A DNA stretch of 20,484 nt from JAQIBY01 sp964615585. Lineage in GTDB: Bacteria > Bacteroidota > Bacteroidia > Bacteroidales > ML635J-15. Below, in pieces: positions 1 to 8,817 of the stretch. The position numbers were made by a program, and so were the translations under genes. The notes beneath the pieces were generated by a model, which was not told the origin of the DNA, did not search any database, and worked only from the letters and a program-made list of their open reading frames with translations. Every line of letters begins with the position of its first letter. The first letter of the stretch is position 1. The stretch spans positions 1 through 20,484 of the forward strand of contig CAZTNS010000046.1 of the NCBI GenBank assembly GCA_964615585.1, written 5' to 3'.

Positions 1-2704
1 CTGAAGCTGTGGCAGACAATGTCACTGAGCCGGCACCACAATTTTCTTCATCGGCAATGACCGGGGCATCCGGCATATTGATGGTAATGTAATCTGTCCT
101 GGTTGTATCATCGGCACCGTGCGCATTACTAACGGTAAGCGTTACCGTATATGTTCCATCGCTGGAATATGTATGCAGCGGATTCTGGGCTGTGGAGGTA
201 TTGCCATCACCAAAATCCCAGTTCCAGGATTCGGGATAGCTTGATTCATCAGTAAACTGCACCACACCATCACATGAATTTGTAGGGGATGCACTGAATT
301 CAGCAATTGGAGGTACATCAGGACTTAATACATTCAATGTGTAATCCTCAACTTCACCATAATCTGAATAACCACAGGGATCATTGACATCCCCGTAACC
401 TTCAATTTCACAACGAACTCTAATCCTGACATCTCCGCTTGTCACACTTGCAGGTACTGTAAAACCACCGGAGAACGGGCCTCCTCCCTGTGCAGATGTA
501 AATAAACTTTCATCTGTATCATAAAAATCCCCGTCGCGGTTCCAATCTGCCCAGATCAGGACATGTGCCATGTTATAATTGTTTTCGGATGTAACTGTAA
601 AAGTTTGGTTACCTCCAGGCATTACATCTGTTGATTGATCTGAAAAATCTGTATAAGTGTTTTCTCCTGATGGATTATTAATATCTCCCATTTCCAGCTG
701 CGAAATATATGCTGTGGTTCCATCGTCGGATCCGGCATCGCAATATTCCACAATAACTGTGATGTAATCGGTTTTTGTAGTGTCATCGCTGCCATAGGCA
801 TTGGTAGCTGTGAGGCTGACATCGTAGGTGCCAACTGTGTTGTACGTAATTGATGGATGTTGGGTTGTTTCGGATGAAGGTGTGCCTCCGTCAAATGTCC
901 AGTCCCATGAGGAAGGATTACCAGAAGAAAGGTCGGTAAAATCAACGGTACTACCCACGGTTACTGTTGTGGCAGAAGCTTCAAAATCCGCTGCCGGTGG
1001 TGCCGTTTCCTGCACCGTTAAATAATTTTCTTTTAATTCACTGACATTGCAGCCTTCGGAGGTTATTTCCAAACTCACATCATAGGTACCTGCTGAGTTA
1101 TATACAACCGAAGGATCAACGTCGGTGGATGCATTGGGTGTACCACCGGGAAATGTCCAGTTGTAGTCAGTGACGGTACCTGTGCTTTGATCCGTAAAGT
1201 TTACGGTTTCTCCCTCAAATATGCTTGTCTGATCTGCGGTAAAATCTGGCACACCAACATTGTCCGGTATGAGTTGTACATCTAAGCGTGTGCTGTCATC
1301 ATTTAAAACACTCACTGTATGTGTCTGGGATTGGTATCCGGATTTTGAAAACGTCAGGTCCCATGTCCCTTCATAAATCGGGCGGTGGTAATTGCCAACG
1401 GGTGCCGACGAATACACGTGTGAGCTGTCCTGATCGTGACCTGAAATTTCCACCCTGACATCTCCCAGGGGAGCATCTGTACATGCATCTGTTACAATGC
1501 CACGGACTCCGTAAAGCACTTGTTCTGTGTAATCCAACATTGCCTGTTTGTTGTAATTCCAGAAATCAGGAAGGTCTTCCACATCAAGTTTTTTTGTAGA
1601 GGATAACTCTATGGTAGTTTCACGGCATTGCTGAAAATAATTCATATAATCCTGGCGACTTCCGGTAATGACATACCAGTCGCCTCCTTCAGTAACCCCA
1701 CTCTGGTCAGTAAAATACCCGGTGGGGCTGTCATTTTGAGCGTTGTTTGCATAAATCCAGCTTACATGTTGCCACCAGTCATCATCGGCATGGGCATTTT
1801 CTGCGCTCGTCCAGTTATCCCATGGGTAATTGATCAACTCAGCCCCTCCGTGGGTATTTGCAGACATCACAAAATCATGCAAATTGGCATAATCTATCAT
1901 CAACTGCGTTTCAGTCTGTGTAGGATTTTCATCGGGGTTCTGACCATCTTCCTGGTCCGGAAAATTCCGGTTGAGGTCAATGCCGTTTGCATTTGCACGT
2001 CTGGAACCGGAAACATCCGTATATCCAGCTGAATTATAAAATGTGCCGTCGGGATTTGCAAGTGGGTTTACATAGATTTCAATTTCATCTACAAGCAATG
2101 TAACCTGAGGGTCTGTTCCGTAATTTGACAACAGATAATCAGCAAATCTGAGACTCAGCACATAACCTGCCAGTTCATCACCATGCATGGTATTGGTCCA
2201 AAAATACTCGGGCTCATCTTCATCGGTATCAACATTATCGGATATTCTCAGGGCAATCAAATCCACCCCGTTCACAGATTGTCCAATGGTTTCCAATGCA
2301 CACAAATCAGGGTAATCTGTAACAAAGTCATTCATCATCTGCACATAGACATCATGTGTAGGGTACCTGTCCCAGTTGGCCATTTCTGCTACAGTTGTAG
2401 CCATGGTCAAAGCTTTTGTCTTATCGTAATAGGATTCTACAGGCTGAAAAAGCAAATCATAGGAAAGAAACTCCTCAAAACCACTTTCATTAGCATAGGC
2501 ATAATATGTAGTCCCGTCTCTTCCGTCAATAGACAAAACATCATTCAACTCATGAATGATTTGGGGGGAACTGCAGTCAAACTGAAAATAAATTTCGCCG
2601 CGTTCTTCCAGGGTTTGGTAAGCAAAATCAAGGTTCGTTTGGGCATTTAACCAACCAACAGAAGCAAAAGCAATAACTATAAATAGTGTAATTAACCGTT
2701 TCAT
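1..2704 (-). CDS. Secreted M14 zinc carboxypeptidase with PKD and GEVED domains (partial, C-terminus off the left edge)
   Basis: Open from an ATG at 2704 to the left edge, about 901 codons, no stop. Residues 1-22 form a signal peptide (MKRLITLFIVIAFASVGWLNAQ minus its last residues, ending near LNAQ). The M14 peptidase domain spans roughly 110-390: zinc ligands H174 and E177 in MHGDE, NPDG and NRNFPD substrate-binding motifs, third zinc ligand H285 in ANTHGGAEL, and catalytic Glu E366 in TTIELS. All key residues are present, so it should be an active metallocarboxypeptidase. After it come a carboxypeptidase-regulatory-like beta domain (about 395-475), two PKD domains (about 485-563 and 568-650), a GEVED domain (about 653-790, ends GEVEDYTL), a third PKD (about 795-875) and the start of an Ig-like repeat. 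It starts 11 bases after the stop of a paralogous M14 gene and is probably cotranscribed with it. A type IX sorting domain is expected beyond the edge but not seen. Exact substrate unknown. Confidence 0.9.
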   Translation of the reverse strand, partial: MKRLITLFIVIAFASVGWLNAQTNLDFAYQTLEERGEIYFQFDCSSPQIIHELNDVLSIDGRDGTTYYAYANESGFEEFLSYDLLFQPVESYYDKTKALTMATTVAEMANWDRYPTHDVYVQMMNDFVTDYPDLCALETIGQSVNGVDLIALRISDNVDTDEDEPEYFWTNTMHGDELAGYVLSLRFADYLLSNYGTDPQVTLLVDEIEIYVNPLANPDGTFYNSAGYTDVSGSRRANANGIDLNRNFPDQEDGQNPDENPTQTETQLMIDYANLHDFVMSANTHGGAELINYPWDNWTSAENAHADDDWWQHVSWIYANNAQNDSPTGYFTDQSGVTEGGDWYVITGSRQDYMNYFQQCRETTIELSSTKKLDVEDLPDFWNYNKQAMLDYTEQVLYGVRGIVTDACTDAPLGDVRVEISGHDQDSSHVYSSAPVGNYHRPIYEGTWDLTFSKSGYQSQTHTVSVLNDDSTRLDVQLIPDNVGVPDFTADQTSIFEGETVNFTDQSTGTVTDYNWTFPGGTPNASTDVDPSVVYNSAGTYDVSLEITSEGCNVSELKENYLTVQETAPPAADFEASATTVTVGSTVDFTDLSSGNPSSWDWTFDGGTPSSETTQHPSITYNTVGTYDVSLTATNAYGSDDTTKTDYITVIVEYCDAGSDDGTTAYISQLEMGDINNPSGENTYTDFSDQSTDVMPGGNQTFTVTSENNYNMAHVLIWADWNRDGDFYDTDESLFTSAQGGGPFSGGFTVPASVTSGDVRIRVRCEIEGYGDVNDPCGYSDYGEVEDYTLNVLSPDVPPIAEFSASPTNSCDGVVQFTDESSYPESWNWDFGDGNTSTAQNPLHTYSSDGTYTVTLTVSNAHGADDTTRTDYITINMPDAPVIADEENCGAGSVTLSATAS

Positions 2705-2715
2705 ATCAATGCATG

Positions 2716-5562
2716 TTAATGAATAAGTAATTTAAGTTTTTTGGTTGTGTCGCCACTGAAAATGTGCATTATATAAACTCCAGCCTTTATTTCGCTGAGA
2801 TCAATTTTGGTATCAGATTCTAATATAGACCTGCTATAGACAATTTTCCCACTCATGTTTATAATATTTAATTCGCTGTTTTTCAATCCATCTTCAACAC
2901 ACAAGGTAACAAAATTATTGGCAGGATTCGGAAATAATTTTATTCCTTCCAGCACATCTTCATGAAACCCCGTTTCTTCCAGGGTTATCAAGGTGGAATA
3001 GACATGACTACCACAGTCATTAAAAGCACTCAATTCAACCGTATATTCTCCCGGGGCATCATAGATGTGTTGCGGTGAAACCTGTGTGGTAGTTTCGCCA
3101 TCCCCAAAATCCCAGTGGTAACTGGTTGCAAATGCTGATGTATTAATATAATCAACTGTCAACCCGGAAGTCTCAGTTTGAAAATCGGCCACAGGGGCAT
3201 TATCAAGTGCGGCATATACAGGGGTACGTTCCGAGTAACAATCTGGTGTTGTTACCTGCCAGTTGTAAAAATAAGGATACAGTTTATCCGAGCTGTACCA
3301 GCCTTCACCCATATCTGCATCTGTAATGCTGAGCACATTGTCAAATGCATACGGATAATCAAAAGATTCCCATATATCGGTTTGCCCGCGCATAAAACCA
3401 CACTCAGCACCGGCTGCAAGTTGATAATTGTTGCCGGAAAAAACCATAAAATCCAGGCTGATGGTTTGTTTACCAGCCGGTACATCCACGGTTTTTTCTG
3501 TTACCACATTACCTAATGAGTCTTTTATTGCGATAGTACGCTCTCCTGCATCTTCAGCGTAAACGGTAACCGAATCAATAATACAGGTTTCAAACACATC
3601 AAAAATCAAAGCGTGTTCCATATCATCGTAATTGTACTCTCCGCCTTCACTGTCATCCGGCTCTCCTATTGTTCCGGAAATACCCGGAAACACAGCTTCG
3701 GCATAATACGTTTGTGGTTCATATATCACAGGCGTTGTAAACAGCTCACCTTGTGATACAGGCGTTTCACTGAATAATGAATCATACCACTCAATATCAC
3801 CATCGCTGTATGCATGCAGCTCCATGCTGCCTGAATCAGCACATACACTGGCATTATGCACGGAATCCAAGGGAGGCAAATTCACATAAATAAAATTTTC
3901 TTTGGTTTCAATGTTGGAACCATTTTCGTTTTCTGCTTCAAGGCTGACGGTGTAATATCCATTTTGGTAATATGTATGCACCGGATTTTCTGCCGTATCG
4001 GTCTGACCATCTCCAAAATCCCAGGTATAGGAAATATTTCCTGCCCCTTCTGTTTCGTTAAAAAAATGTATTTGATTGACACAGGTTATCTCTGTTTGGG
4101 TCGCAGAAAAATCGGGGTAAGGAGGCAAAATCCCCAGCGGAACAAGTTGTACATCCTGGTTTATGGTTTCACCTTCACTGAGATCAAACGTCAATGTTTT
4201 GGTTTTGTAGCCCTCCTTAGAAAAACTGATGTTCCATTCACCTGCATCCAACAAGCGGTGGTAATCTCCATCCGGCAAAAAGGAAAACACATGCGAATTG
4301 TGAATGTCATGCCCTTCGATGTAAACCATGGCTTTCAAAGGGTCACCTGTTACAGAGTCCGTAACGATGCCGTGAATTCCTTCAAGGGCTTCTTCAAAAT
4401 AACCCAGCAATGCATCCCTGTTGTAATTCCAGTGATCCGGTAACAATTCAGCATCAAGCAATTTATCGGTTGACCATTCCATTGTTAGTTCGCGGCAATG
4501 GTGATAATAGTTCATATAATCCTGTCGTGTACCATTAGCGGTGTACCAGGCATACCCATTTGTTACACCGTTTCCCTGATCCGTTAAATATCCCGATACA
4601 GCATCATCATGTACCTGATCAGCGTATGTTGTAGCGACATCAATCCACCATTCATTATCGGCCGGCAGGATTTCCCATGTATCCCAGGGATAATTGAGCA
4701 ACTCAGCACCAGAGTGTGAATTCGCAGACATCACAAAATTTCGTTGATCAGCAAAATCAATCATGGCCAGGTTTTCTGTTGCAGTTGGATTTCCATCGGG
4801 ATGTTGTCCATCCTGAAAATCAGGAAAGTTACGGTTTAAGTCAATCCCATTGGCGTTGTACCTTGTTGCCCCTGAAACATCATTTTCGTCATTACCATAA
4901 GTCCCGTCCGGATTGGAAAGGGGATTAATCCACAATTCCATATTATTGATTATGTTATCCACCCGGTTATCGCTGCCATAATTGGAAAGCAGGTAATCGA
5001 TCATCCGTAAAGGCAACATATATCCTACCAGTTCATCGCCGTGCATTTGCCCGGTCAGGAAAAATTCAGGTTCAGGTTCATCCATATTCACGTTATTGCT
5101 AATTTTAACAACCAGCATGGCCCTTCCATCAACAGAAAAACCGATGGTATCCAATGAGCAAATGTCAGAATATTCATCCGGATACGACAACATCATCTCC
5201 TGAAACACAGACCAGGTGGGGTATTTATCCCAATTGGCCATTTCTGCTACCGTTGTTGCCATCGTTAAGGCTTTTCGCTGATCATAATACGGGTGATACA
5301 GGCTGTATTCCACACCTGTTTTTGACAAGGCCTGTTCCTGCTTTTTATTCACGTAAGCTACCACCTTTCCATGTACAACATTAGTAATGGTAATGATGTC
5401 GTTTAGGCTTTGCAATTTTTCTGGATTTTTACATGTAAACGTAATAACAGCCTCATGTCTGTGTTCAATCACACTGTCAATGGCAGGGCTTTGGGGAAAT
5501 GTTTTCTGTACAAAAAAACCAAATACAATAATCAAACAAAACGCTTTACTTAGTGCTTTCAT
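2716..5562 (-). CDS. Secreted M14 zinc carboxypeptidase with PKD domains and type IX secretion C-terminal domain
   Basis: 948 residues. The ATG at 5562 is preferred over one 37 codons upstream because it gives a clean signal peptide (MKALSKAFCLIIVFGFFVQK, cleavage near FPQ); the longer start would add polar N-terminal residues and overlap the divergent gene at 5665. M14 domain about 120-380: zinc ligands H174/E177 (MHGDE), NPDG, NRNFPD, H283 (ANSHSGAEL), catalytic E362 (LTMEWS). Then a regulatory-like beta domain (about 392-475), PKD (about 482-559, WDFGDG), Ig-like segment (about 564-624), a beta-sandwich domain (about 625-770), second PKD (about 788-859), and a C-terminal sorting domain (about 874-948) with LFPNPANN, a GVYIMHI strand and the basic end KKLKLLIH. 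By family knowledge this signal sends the protein through the type IX system to the surface or outside. First gene of a two-gene tandem with the paralogue downstream. Likely role: extracellular peptide trimming. Confidence 0.92.
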   Translation of the reverse strand: MKALSKAFCLIIVFGFFVQKTFPQSPAIDSVIEHRHEAVITFTCKNPEKLQSLNDIITITNVVHGKVVAYVNKKQEQALSKTGVEYSLYHPYYDQRKALTMATTVAEMANWDKYPTWSVFQEMMLSYPDEYSDICSLDTIGFSVDGRAMLVVKISNNVNMDEPEPEFFLTGQMHGDELVGYMLPLRMIDYLLSNYGSDNRVDNIINNMELWINPLSNPDGTYGNDENDVSGATRYNANGIDLNRNFPDFQDGQHPDGNPTATENLAMIDFADQRNFVMSANSHSGAELLNYPWDTWEILPADNEWWIDVATTYADQVHDDAVSGYLTDQGNGVTNGYAWYTANGTRQDYMNYYHHCRELTMEWSTDKLLDAELLPDHWNYNRDALLGYFEEALEGIHGIVTDSVTGDPLKAMVYIEGHDIHNSHVFSFLPDGDYHRLLDAGEWNISFSKEGYKTKTLTFDLSEGETINQDVQLVPLGILPPYPDFSATQTEITCVNQIHFFNETEGAGNISYTWDFGDGQTDTAENPVHTYYQNGYYTVSLEAENENGSNIETKENFIYVNLPPLDSVHNASVCADSGSMELHAYSDGDIEWYDSLFSETPVSQGELFTTPVIYEPQTYYAEAVFPGISGTIGEPDDSEGGEYNYDDMEHALIFDVFETCIIDSVTVYAEDAGERTIAIKDSLGNVVTEKTVDVPAGKQTISLDFMVFSGNNYQLAAGAECGFMRGQTDIWESFDYPYAFDNVLSITDADMGEGWYSSDKLYPYFYNWQVTTPDCYSERTPVYAALDNAPVADFQTETSGLTVDYINTSAFATSYHWDFGDGETTTQVSPQHIYDAPGEYTVELSAFNDCGSHVYSTLITLEETGFHEDVLEGIKLFPNPANNFVTLCVEDGLKNSELNIINMSGKIVYSRSILESDTKIDLSEIKAGVYIMHIFSGDTTKKLKLLIH

Positions 5563-5664
5563 AATAAAACGGGCGTAAAATTTAAAATTACAAAAAATAT
5601 TTGTAATTTCACGAAGATAAAGTTTATAACAAATAACAGATGCAAAAAAGGATAAATTAGTTGT

Positions 5665-6435
5665 ATGTCGCATCAGATAAGCATAATCGGAAGTGGAAAC
5701 CTGGGCACGAATCTATCCATGACCCTGTTTCAAAACAAATTTACGATAAACAGCATTATCAGCCGGCACAGTGAAAATGCTGAACAACTAGCTAGTCAGT
5801 GCGAGGCTATTGCAGGCACAAAAATTTCACAGATACCAGATCAATCTGACACGCTTATTTTTTGCGTTCCGGATGATGTTTTATCTGACATCCTGGAGGA
5901 TCATGATTTTGGCAGCAAACTTTTGATCCATACTGCCGGCAGCACAAATATCAATGTGTTTGAAAAGCACAGTGATAATTATGGGGTATTGTATCCTTTG
6001 CAAACGTTTAGCAAAGACCACATTGCAGATTTTAAAAATGCCCCTGTATTTATTGAAGCCAGCAACAGATACAGCCTGTCGCGTTTACAACAAATAGCGC
6101 ATAAAATTTCACGTCGTGTTCATGAACTGAATTCACAAAAAAGATTGGAATTGCATACAGCTGCTGTTTTTGCCTGTAATTTCACAAATCACATGTACAA
6201 AATTGCCGAAGATTTTATCCGGGATACGAATCTGGATTTTGACATTTTTGTTCCCCTCATCAGGGAAACCACAGAAAAAGTCATTGACAAAAAAGACCCT
6301 TCCGGCAGCCAAACCGGGCCTGCTGTCAGAAATGATAAAAAAACCATGGACAAACACCTTGCCGTTTTAAAAGGGAACAAAGAACTTACCGATTTGTATA
6401 AAATAATTAGTAATCGTATATTTGACACAAAATAG
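5665..6435 (+). CDS. Rossmann-fold / DUF2520 domain protein (putative NAD(P)-dependent oxidoreductase)
   Basis: 256 residues, cytoplasmic (no signal peptide or membrane segment). The N-terminus has a dinucleotide-binding glycine motif, GSGNLGTNL at residues 9-17, after a short hydrophobic beta strand, typical of the Rossmann fold of ProC- and prephenate-dehydrogenase-like enzymes. The C-terminal half, with the helical stretch around LHTAAVFACNFTNHMY and the end segment with DPSGSQTGPAVRND, matches the DUF2520 architecture found in Bacteroidota and other bacteria; reaction unknown. It is transcribed divergently from the M14 peptidase genes with 102 bases between start codons. In related genomes, as I recall, this gene commonly sits next to the kdsC-like gene, which is the next plus-strand gene here, but a 278-base gap with its own -7 element separates them. 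Family call is firm, function is not. Confidence 0.8.
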   Translation: MSHQISIIGSGNLGTNLSMTLFQNKFTINSIISRHSENAEQLASQCEAIAGTKISQIPDQSDTLIFCVPDDVLSDILEDHDFGSKLLIHTAGSTNINVFEKHSDNYGVLYPLQTFSKDHIADFKNAPVFIEASNRYSLSRLQQIAHKISRRVHELNSQKRLELHTAAVFACNFTNHMYKIAEDFIRDTNLDFDIFVPLIRETTEKVIDKKDPSGSQTGPAVRNDKKTMDKHLAVLKGNKELTDLYKIISNRIFDTK

Positions 6436-6471
6436 GTAACTAGTTAGTGATTTATTTGTTTACCTCCTGTT

Positions 6472-6545
6472 ACCGCAGAGACGCTAAGACGCAAACCCGT
6501 CTGTCGCCGGGCAAGCTCTGCCTGCCGGCGGGCAGGGAAGCGGGA
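6472..6545. repeat. GC-rich intergenic repeat-like insertion with hairpin
   Basis: Around 6472-6495 reads ACCGCAGAGACGCTAAGACG followed by CAAAC, a string resembling interspersed intergenic sequence common in Bacteroidota. It is followed by a perfect 6-bp stem, CCTGCC (6521-6526) and GGCAGG (6531-6536), around a GGCG loop. The base composition is sharply richer in G+C than the surrounding spacer. There is no U tract, so an intrinsic terminator is not supported. The dispersed-repeat reading is from memory of similar strings, not from a search. Confidence 0.5.
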
Positions 6546-6630
6546 AAAAGATAAATTGGTAACATAGAAAGTTAATAACTGATACGATACTATCAATTAA
6601 TGATGATAACAGATCAATACATAAATTTTA

Positions 6631-6638
6631 TAACTTTG
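6631..6638 (+). promoter_or_regulatory. Candidate -7 promoter element ahead of the kdsC-ubiA-maf cluster
   Basis: TAACTTTG matches the Bacteroidota -7 consensus TAnnTTTG exactly. No TTG stands at the usual 19-21 base spacing upstream, so only half of the promoter is supported. It would give a leader of about 70 bases before the start at 6714. Confidence 0.4.
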
Positions 6639-6713
6639 CGTTTCCCCGTTTTTGCGGTGAGAAATTTACTTTTATTTATACTGAATTAATTACCAAAATA
6701 GAATGAAAAATAA

Positions 6714-7232
6714 ATGACAGCACTCAGAGATCTGAATTTTAAGGAAAGACTGAAACAAATAAAAGCTTTTGTATTTGATATTGATGGTGTTTTATCCAAA
6801 TCAGTTGTAACCATACAAGACGATGGGAAACTGATACGCACAACAAACACTAAAGACGGGTTTGCTATAAAACGGGCTATTGAAACCGGATACCATGTCG
6901 GTATAATCACAGGCGGTCTGAATGATGCAGTATCACGGCGGTACCATGCCTTGGGCGTTAAAGACATTTACCTTGGTTCAACAGATAAACAGGCAAACCT
7001 GAGGCACTTTACCGGTCAATATAAACTTGATCATTCGCAAATATTATACATGGGCGACGATTTACCGGATTATGACGTCATGAAAACGGCAGGTGTTGCC
7101 ACCTGCCCAGCTGATGCATCAGAAGAGATCAAAGGCATTTCAATGTTTATTTCTGACAAAAACGGCGGTGAAGGCTGTGTGAGGGATATCATTTCACAGG
7201 TAATGAAAACACAAAACAACTGGTACAAATAA
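6714..7232 (+). CDS. kdsC: HAD-family phosphatase, KdsC type (3-deoxy-D-manno-octulosonate 8-phosphate phosphatase)
   Basis: 172 residues, the usual length of stand-alone KdsC. HAD motif I is FDIDGVLS, with nucleophile D22 and acid/base D24. IITGG is the motif II region with its conserved Thr, STDKQ carries the motif III-type Lys, and GDDLPDYDVM (D115, D116) is motif IV for Mg2+ binding. There is no cap-domain insertion, which fits the tetrameric C0-type KdsC group. Family role: removes phosphate from KDO-8-phosphate to give KDO for the lipid A inner core, in the cytoplasm. A related enzyme acting on another nonulosonate phosphate cannot be excluded from sequence alone. First gene of a compact cluster; the next start follows after one base. 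Confidence 0.85.
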   Translation: MTALRDLNFKERLKQIKAFVFDIDGVLSKSVVTIQDDGKLIRTTNTKDGFAIKRAIETGYHVGIITGGLNDAVSRRYHALGVKDIYLGSTDKQANLRHFTGQYKLDHSQILYMGDDLPDYDVMKTAGVATCPADASEEIKGISMFISDKNGGEGCVRDIISQVMKTQNNWYK

Positions 7233-7233
7233 A

Positions 7234-8196
7234 ATGCGTGCATTTTTACAACTTATCCGATTCGGTCAGCTTATTACAATAGCGCTTTGCATGTATGCCC
7301 TGCGGTATTTTATGCTGGACCCGGTATTGGGGTATTTTGGAGAAAGCATGGCGATGCCGGAGACGGAATTTGGTTTGCTTATTGCCAGTGTATTGTTGAT
7401 TACTGCAGGAGCAAGCATTATCAATGATTATTTTGACCGCAAAGCAGATTTACACAACCGCCCGGACAAGGTTGTTGTGGGAATTCACATCAACCGCCGC
7501 ATGGCCATAATTCTTCATTCCTTTTTCTCTGTTCTGGGTATTATTGCCGGGTGGTATGTAGCTTATAAAGCCGGGTTTTTCTGGTTTGGCCTGATTTTCC
7601 CTTTCATTACTTTTGTTTTCTGGCGTTATTCATCCTTGTATAAATATAAACTCCTCATCGGGAACGTCATCATGTCGATTCTTGTGGCAGGGATACCTAT
7701 GCTTGTTTTTACCTTTGAATATTTTTTTGCTGTGAAACTTATGGGAAACGCTATTCCATCTGCCAAATATCACCACCTGCTAATGCTAAGCCTGGGATTC
7801 AGCGGAGCGGTTTTTCTTGTGTATCTGGCCCATGAGATCACAAAAGACATTAAAGATTTCAGAGGTGACTACCAGGCCGGGGCGGCCACATTGCCAATCC
7901 GCATGGGAAAAAATGCAGCTCGTACCATAATAAGTATTATATTGATTTTCTTTGTGCTGGTTATGGTTATCAGTTGGTTTGTTTATCTGAAAGCACTGGA
8001 TTATATGCAATACAATACCCTGAATATGATTTATGTAATGTTGCTTATCGTGTTGCCGGCAGCTTTTATGGCTTTCCGTATTTTTAATATGAAACGAAAG
8101 CATCAATTAAAACGGTTTTGCACCGGGTTGAAACTTCTGATCATTTCAGGCGTGTTGTTTACGCTCGTTATTTATTTGAATATTAATATCTTATGA
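7234..8196 (+). CDS. UbiA-family prenyltransferase (geranylgeranylglycerol-phosphate synthase-like group)
   Basis: 320 residues with about eight or nine hydrophobic segments, an inner-membrane protein. The first Asp-rich motif is NDYFDRKAD (N64-D72) and the second is DIKDFRGD (D205-D212); these bind the Mg2+-diphosphate of the prenyl donor in UbiA enzymes. Bacteroidota proteins of this type are often annotated as geranylgeranylglycerol-phosphate geranylgeranyltransferase by similarity to archaeal enzymes. The acceptor here is unknown; menaquinone or heme synthesis are the other UbiA roles, but no men or cox genes are near. Starts one base after the kdsC-like stop and overlaps the maf start by four bases (ATGA), so translation of the three genes is probably coupled. 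Confidence 0.85.
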   Translation: MRAFLQLIRFGQLITIALCMYALRYFMLDPVLGYFGESMAMPETEFGLLIASVLLITAGASIINDYFDRKADLHNRPDKVVVGIHINRRMAIILHSFFSVLGIIAGWYVAYKAGFFWFGLIFPFITFVFWRYSSLYKYKLLIGNVIMSILVAGIPMLVFTFEYFFAVKLMGNAIPSAKYHHLLMLSLGFSGAVFLVYLAHEITKDIKDFRGDYQAGAATLPIRMGKNAARTIISIILIFFVLVMVISWFVYLKALDYMQYNTLNMIYVMLLIVLPAAFMAFRIFNMKRKHQLKRFCTGLKLLIISGVLFTLVIYLNINIL

Positions 8197-8786
8197 TTGA
8201 ATCATTAAATCAACAATATAAATTCGTACTGGCCAGTAAATCCCCGCGCAGGCAGCAATTACTGCACGACCTGGGTTTACAGTTTATCGTCCGGCATTCA
8301 AAACTTGAGATTGAACACTACCCTGAAAATCTGCCGGAGCAGGATGTTGCTTGTGAGCTGGCACGTAAAAAGGCTGAACTGACTGAACTGAAAAACAACA
8401 ACGAACTCATCATCGCTGCTGACACCATTGTTTGGCATAAGGATACCATTCTCGGCAAACCAACAAATTATTCCGACGCGTTTCAAATGTTGAAGTTTTT
8501 AACAAACAACACACATTCAGTGATCACAGGAATTTGTTTGAAAGACAAGGATGGCCTGGAAAGTTTTTTTTCAGAAACAAAAGTGCATTTTACCGCCATT
8601 TCGGATGAAGAAATCCGGAATTACATCGAACGGTATAAACCCTATGATAAGGCAGGGGCATACGGAATACAGGAATGGATAGGATACATTGGCATTGATT
8701 ATATTTCAGGGTCTTATTACAACGTGGTTGGCCTGCCCGTTCAACATTTGTATCAAAAACTAAAATGCCGTTTAAAAGATAAATAA
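8193..8786 (+). CDS. maf: Maf-family nucleoside triphosphate pyrophosphatase
   Basis: 197 residues, the normal Maf length, cytoplasmic. Signature LASKSPRRQQLL at residues 13-24, the catalytic AADTIV with D77, a GKP segment, DKAGAYGIQ and GSYYNVVGLP are all present and in order. Family role: hydrolyses non-canonical or methylated nucleoside triphosphates (dTTP/UTP-type for the YhdE group) to the monophosphate, a house-cleaning step also linked to septum control. Its ATG overlaps the UbiA-type gene stop by four bases. The S46 peptidase begins 31 bases downstream with its own good ribosome site. Confidence 0.92.
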   Translation: MIESLNQQYKFVLASKSPRRQQLLHDLGLQFIVRHSKLEIEHYPENLPEQDVACELARKKAELTELKNNNELIIAADTIVWHKDTILGKPTNYSDAFQMLKFLTNNTHSVITGICLKDKDGLESFFSETKVHFTAISDEEIRNYIERYKPYDKAGAYGIQEWIGYIGIDYISGSYYNVVGLPVQHLYQKLKCRLKDK

Positions 8787-8804
8787 ACAAGATTAAAAAA
8801 TTAT

Positions 8805-8812
8805 AAAGAGGA
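8805..8812 (+). promoter_or_regulatory. Ribosome binding site of the S46 peptidase gene
   Basis: AAAGAGGA ends five bases before the ATG at 8818. It is an unusually clear Shine-Dalgarno site for this window and fixes the start. Confidence 0.6.
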
Positions 8813-8817
8813 CAAAA

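Larger units (their letters stand above)
6436..6713. other. Intergenic spacer with GC-rich hairpin and candidate promoter
   Basis: A 278-base spacer with no convincing gene. Its left part holds an anomalous GC-rich stretch (about 6472-6545) with a CGCAGAGACGC-type string and a perfect short hairpin. Its right part is AT-rich and has a TAACTTTG -7 element ahead of the kdsC-like gene. A five-codon mini-ORF (6703-6717) overlaps the kdsC-like start in ATGA fashion and is probably incidental. Confidence 0.6.

Noticed and set aside
622..945. Open frames antisense or shifted inside the M14 genes
   Set aside because: They overlap well-supported domains in the peptidase frame and have no recognisable features of their own.
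5612..5647. TTG and TATCTTCG on the minus strand as a promoter for the M14 genes
   Set aside because: The -7 match is imperfect and the spacer is 23 bases rather than 19-21.
6703..6717. Five-codon mini-ORF overlapping the kdsC-like start as a leader peptide
   Set aside because: Too short, no regulatory codon bias or attenuator structure; chance is sufficient.
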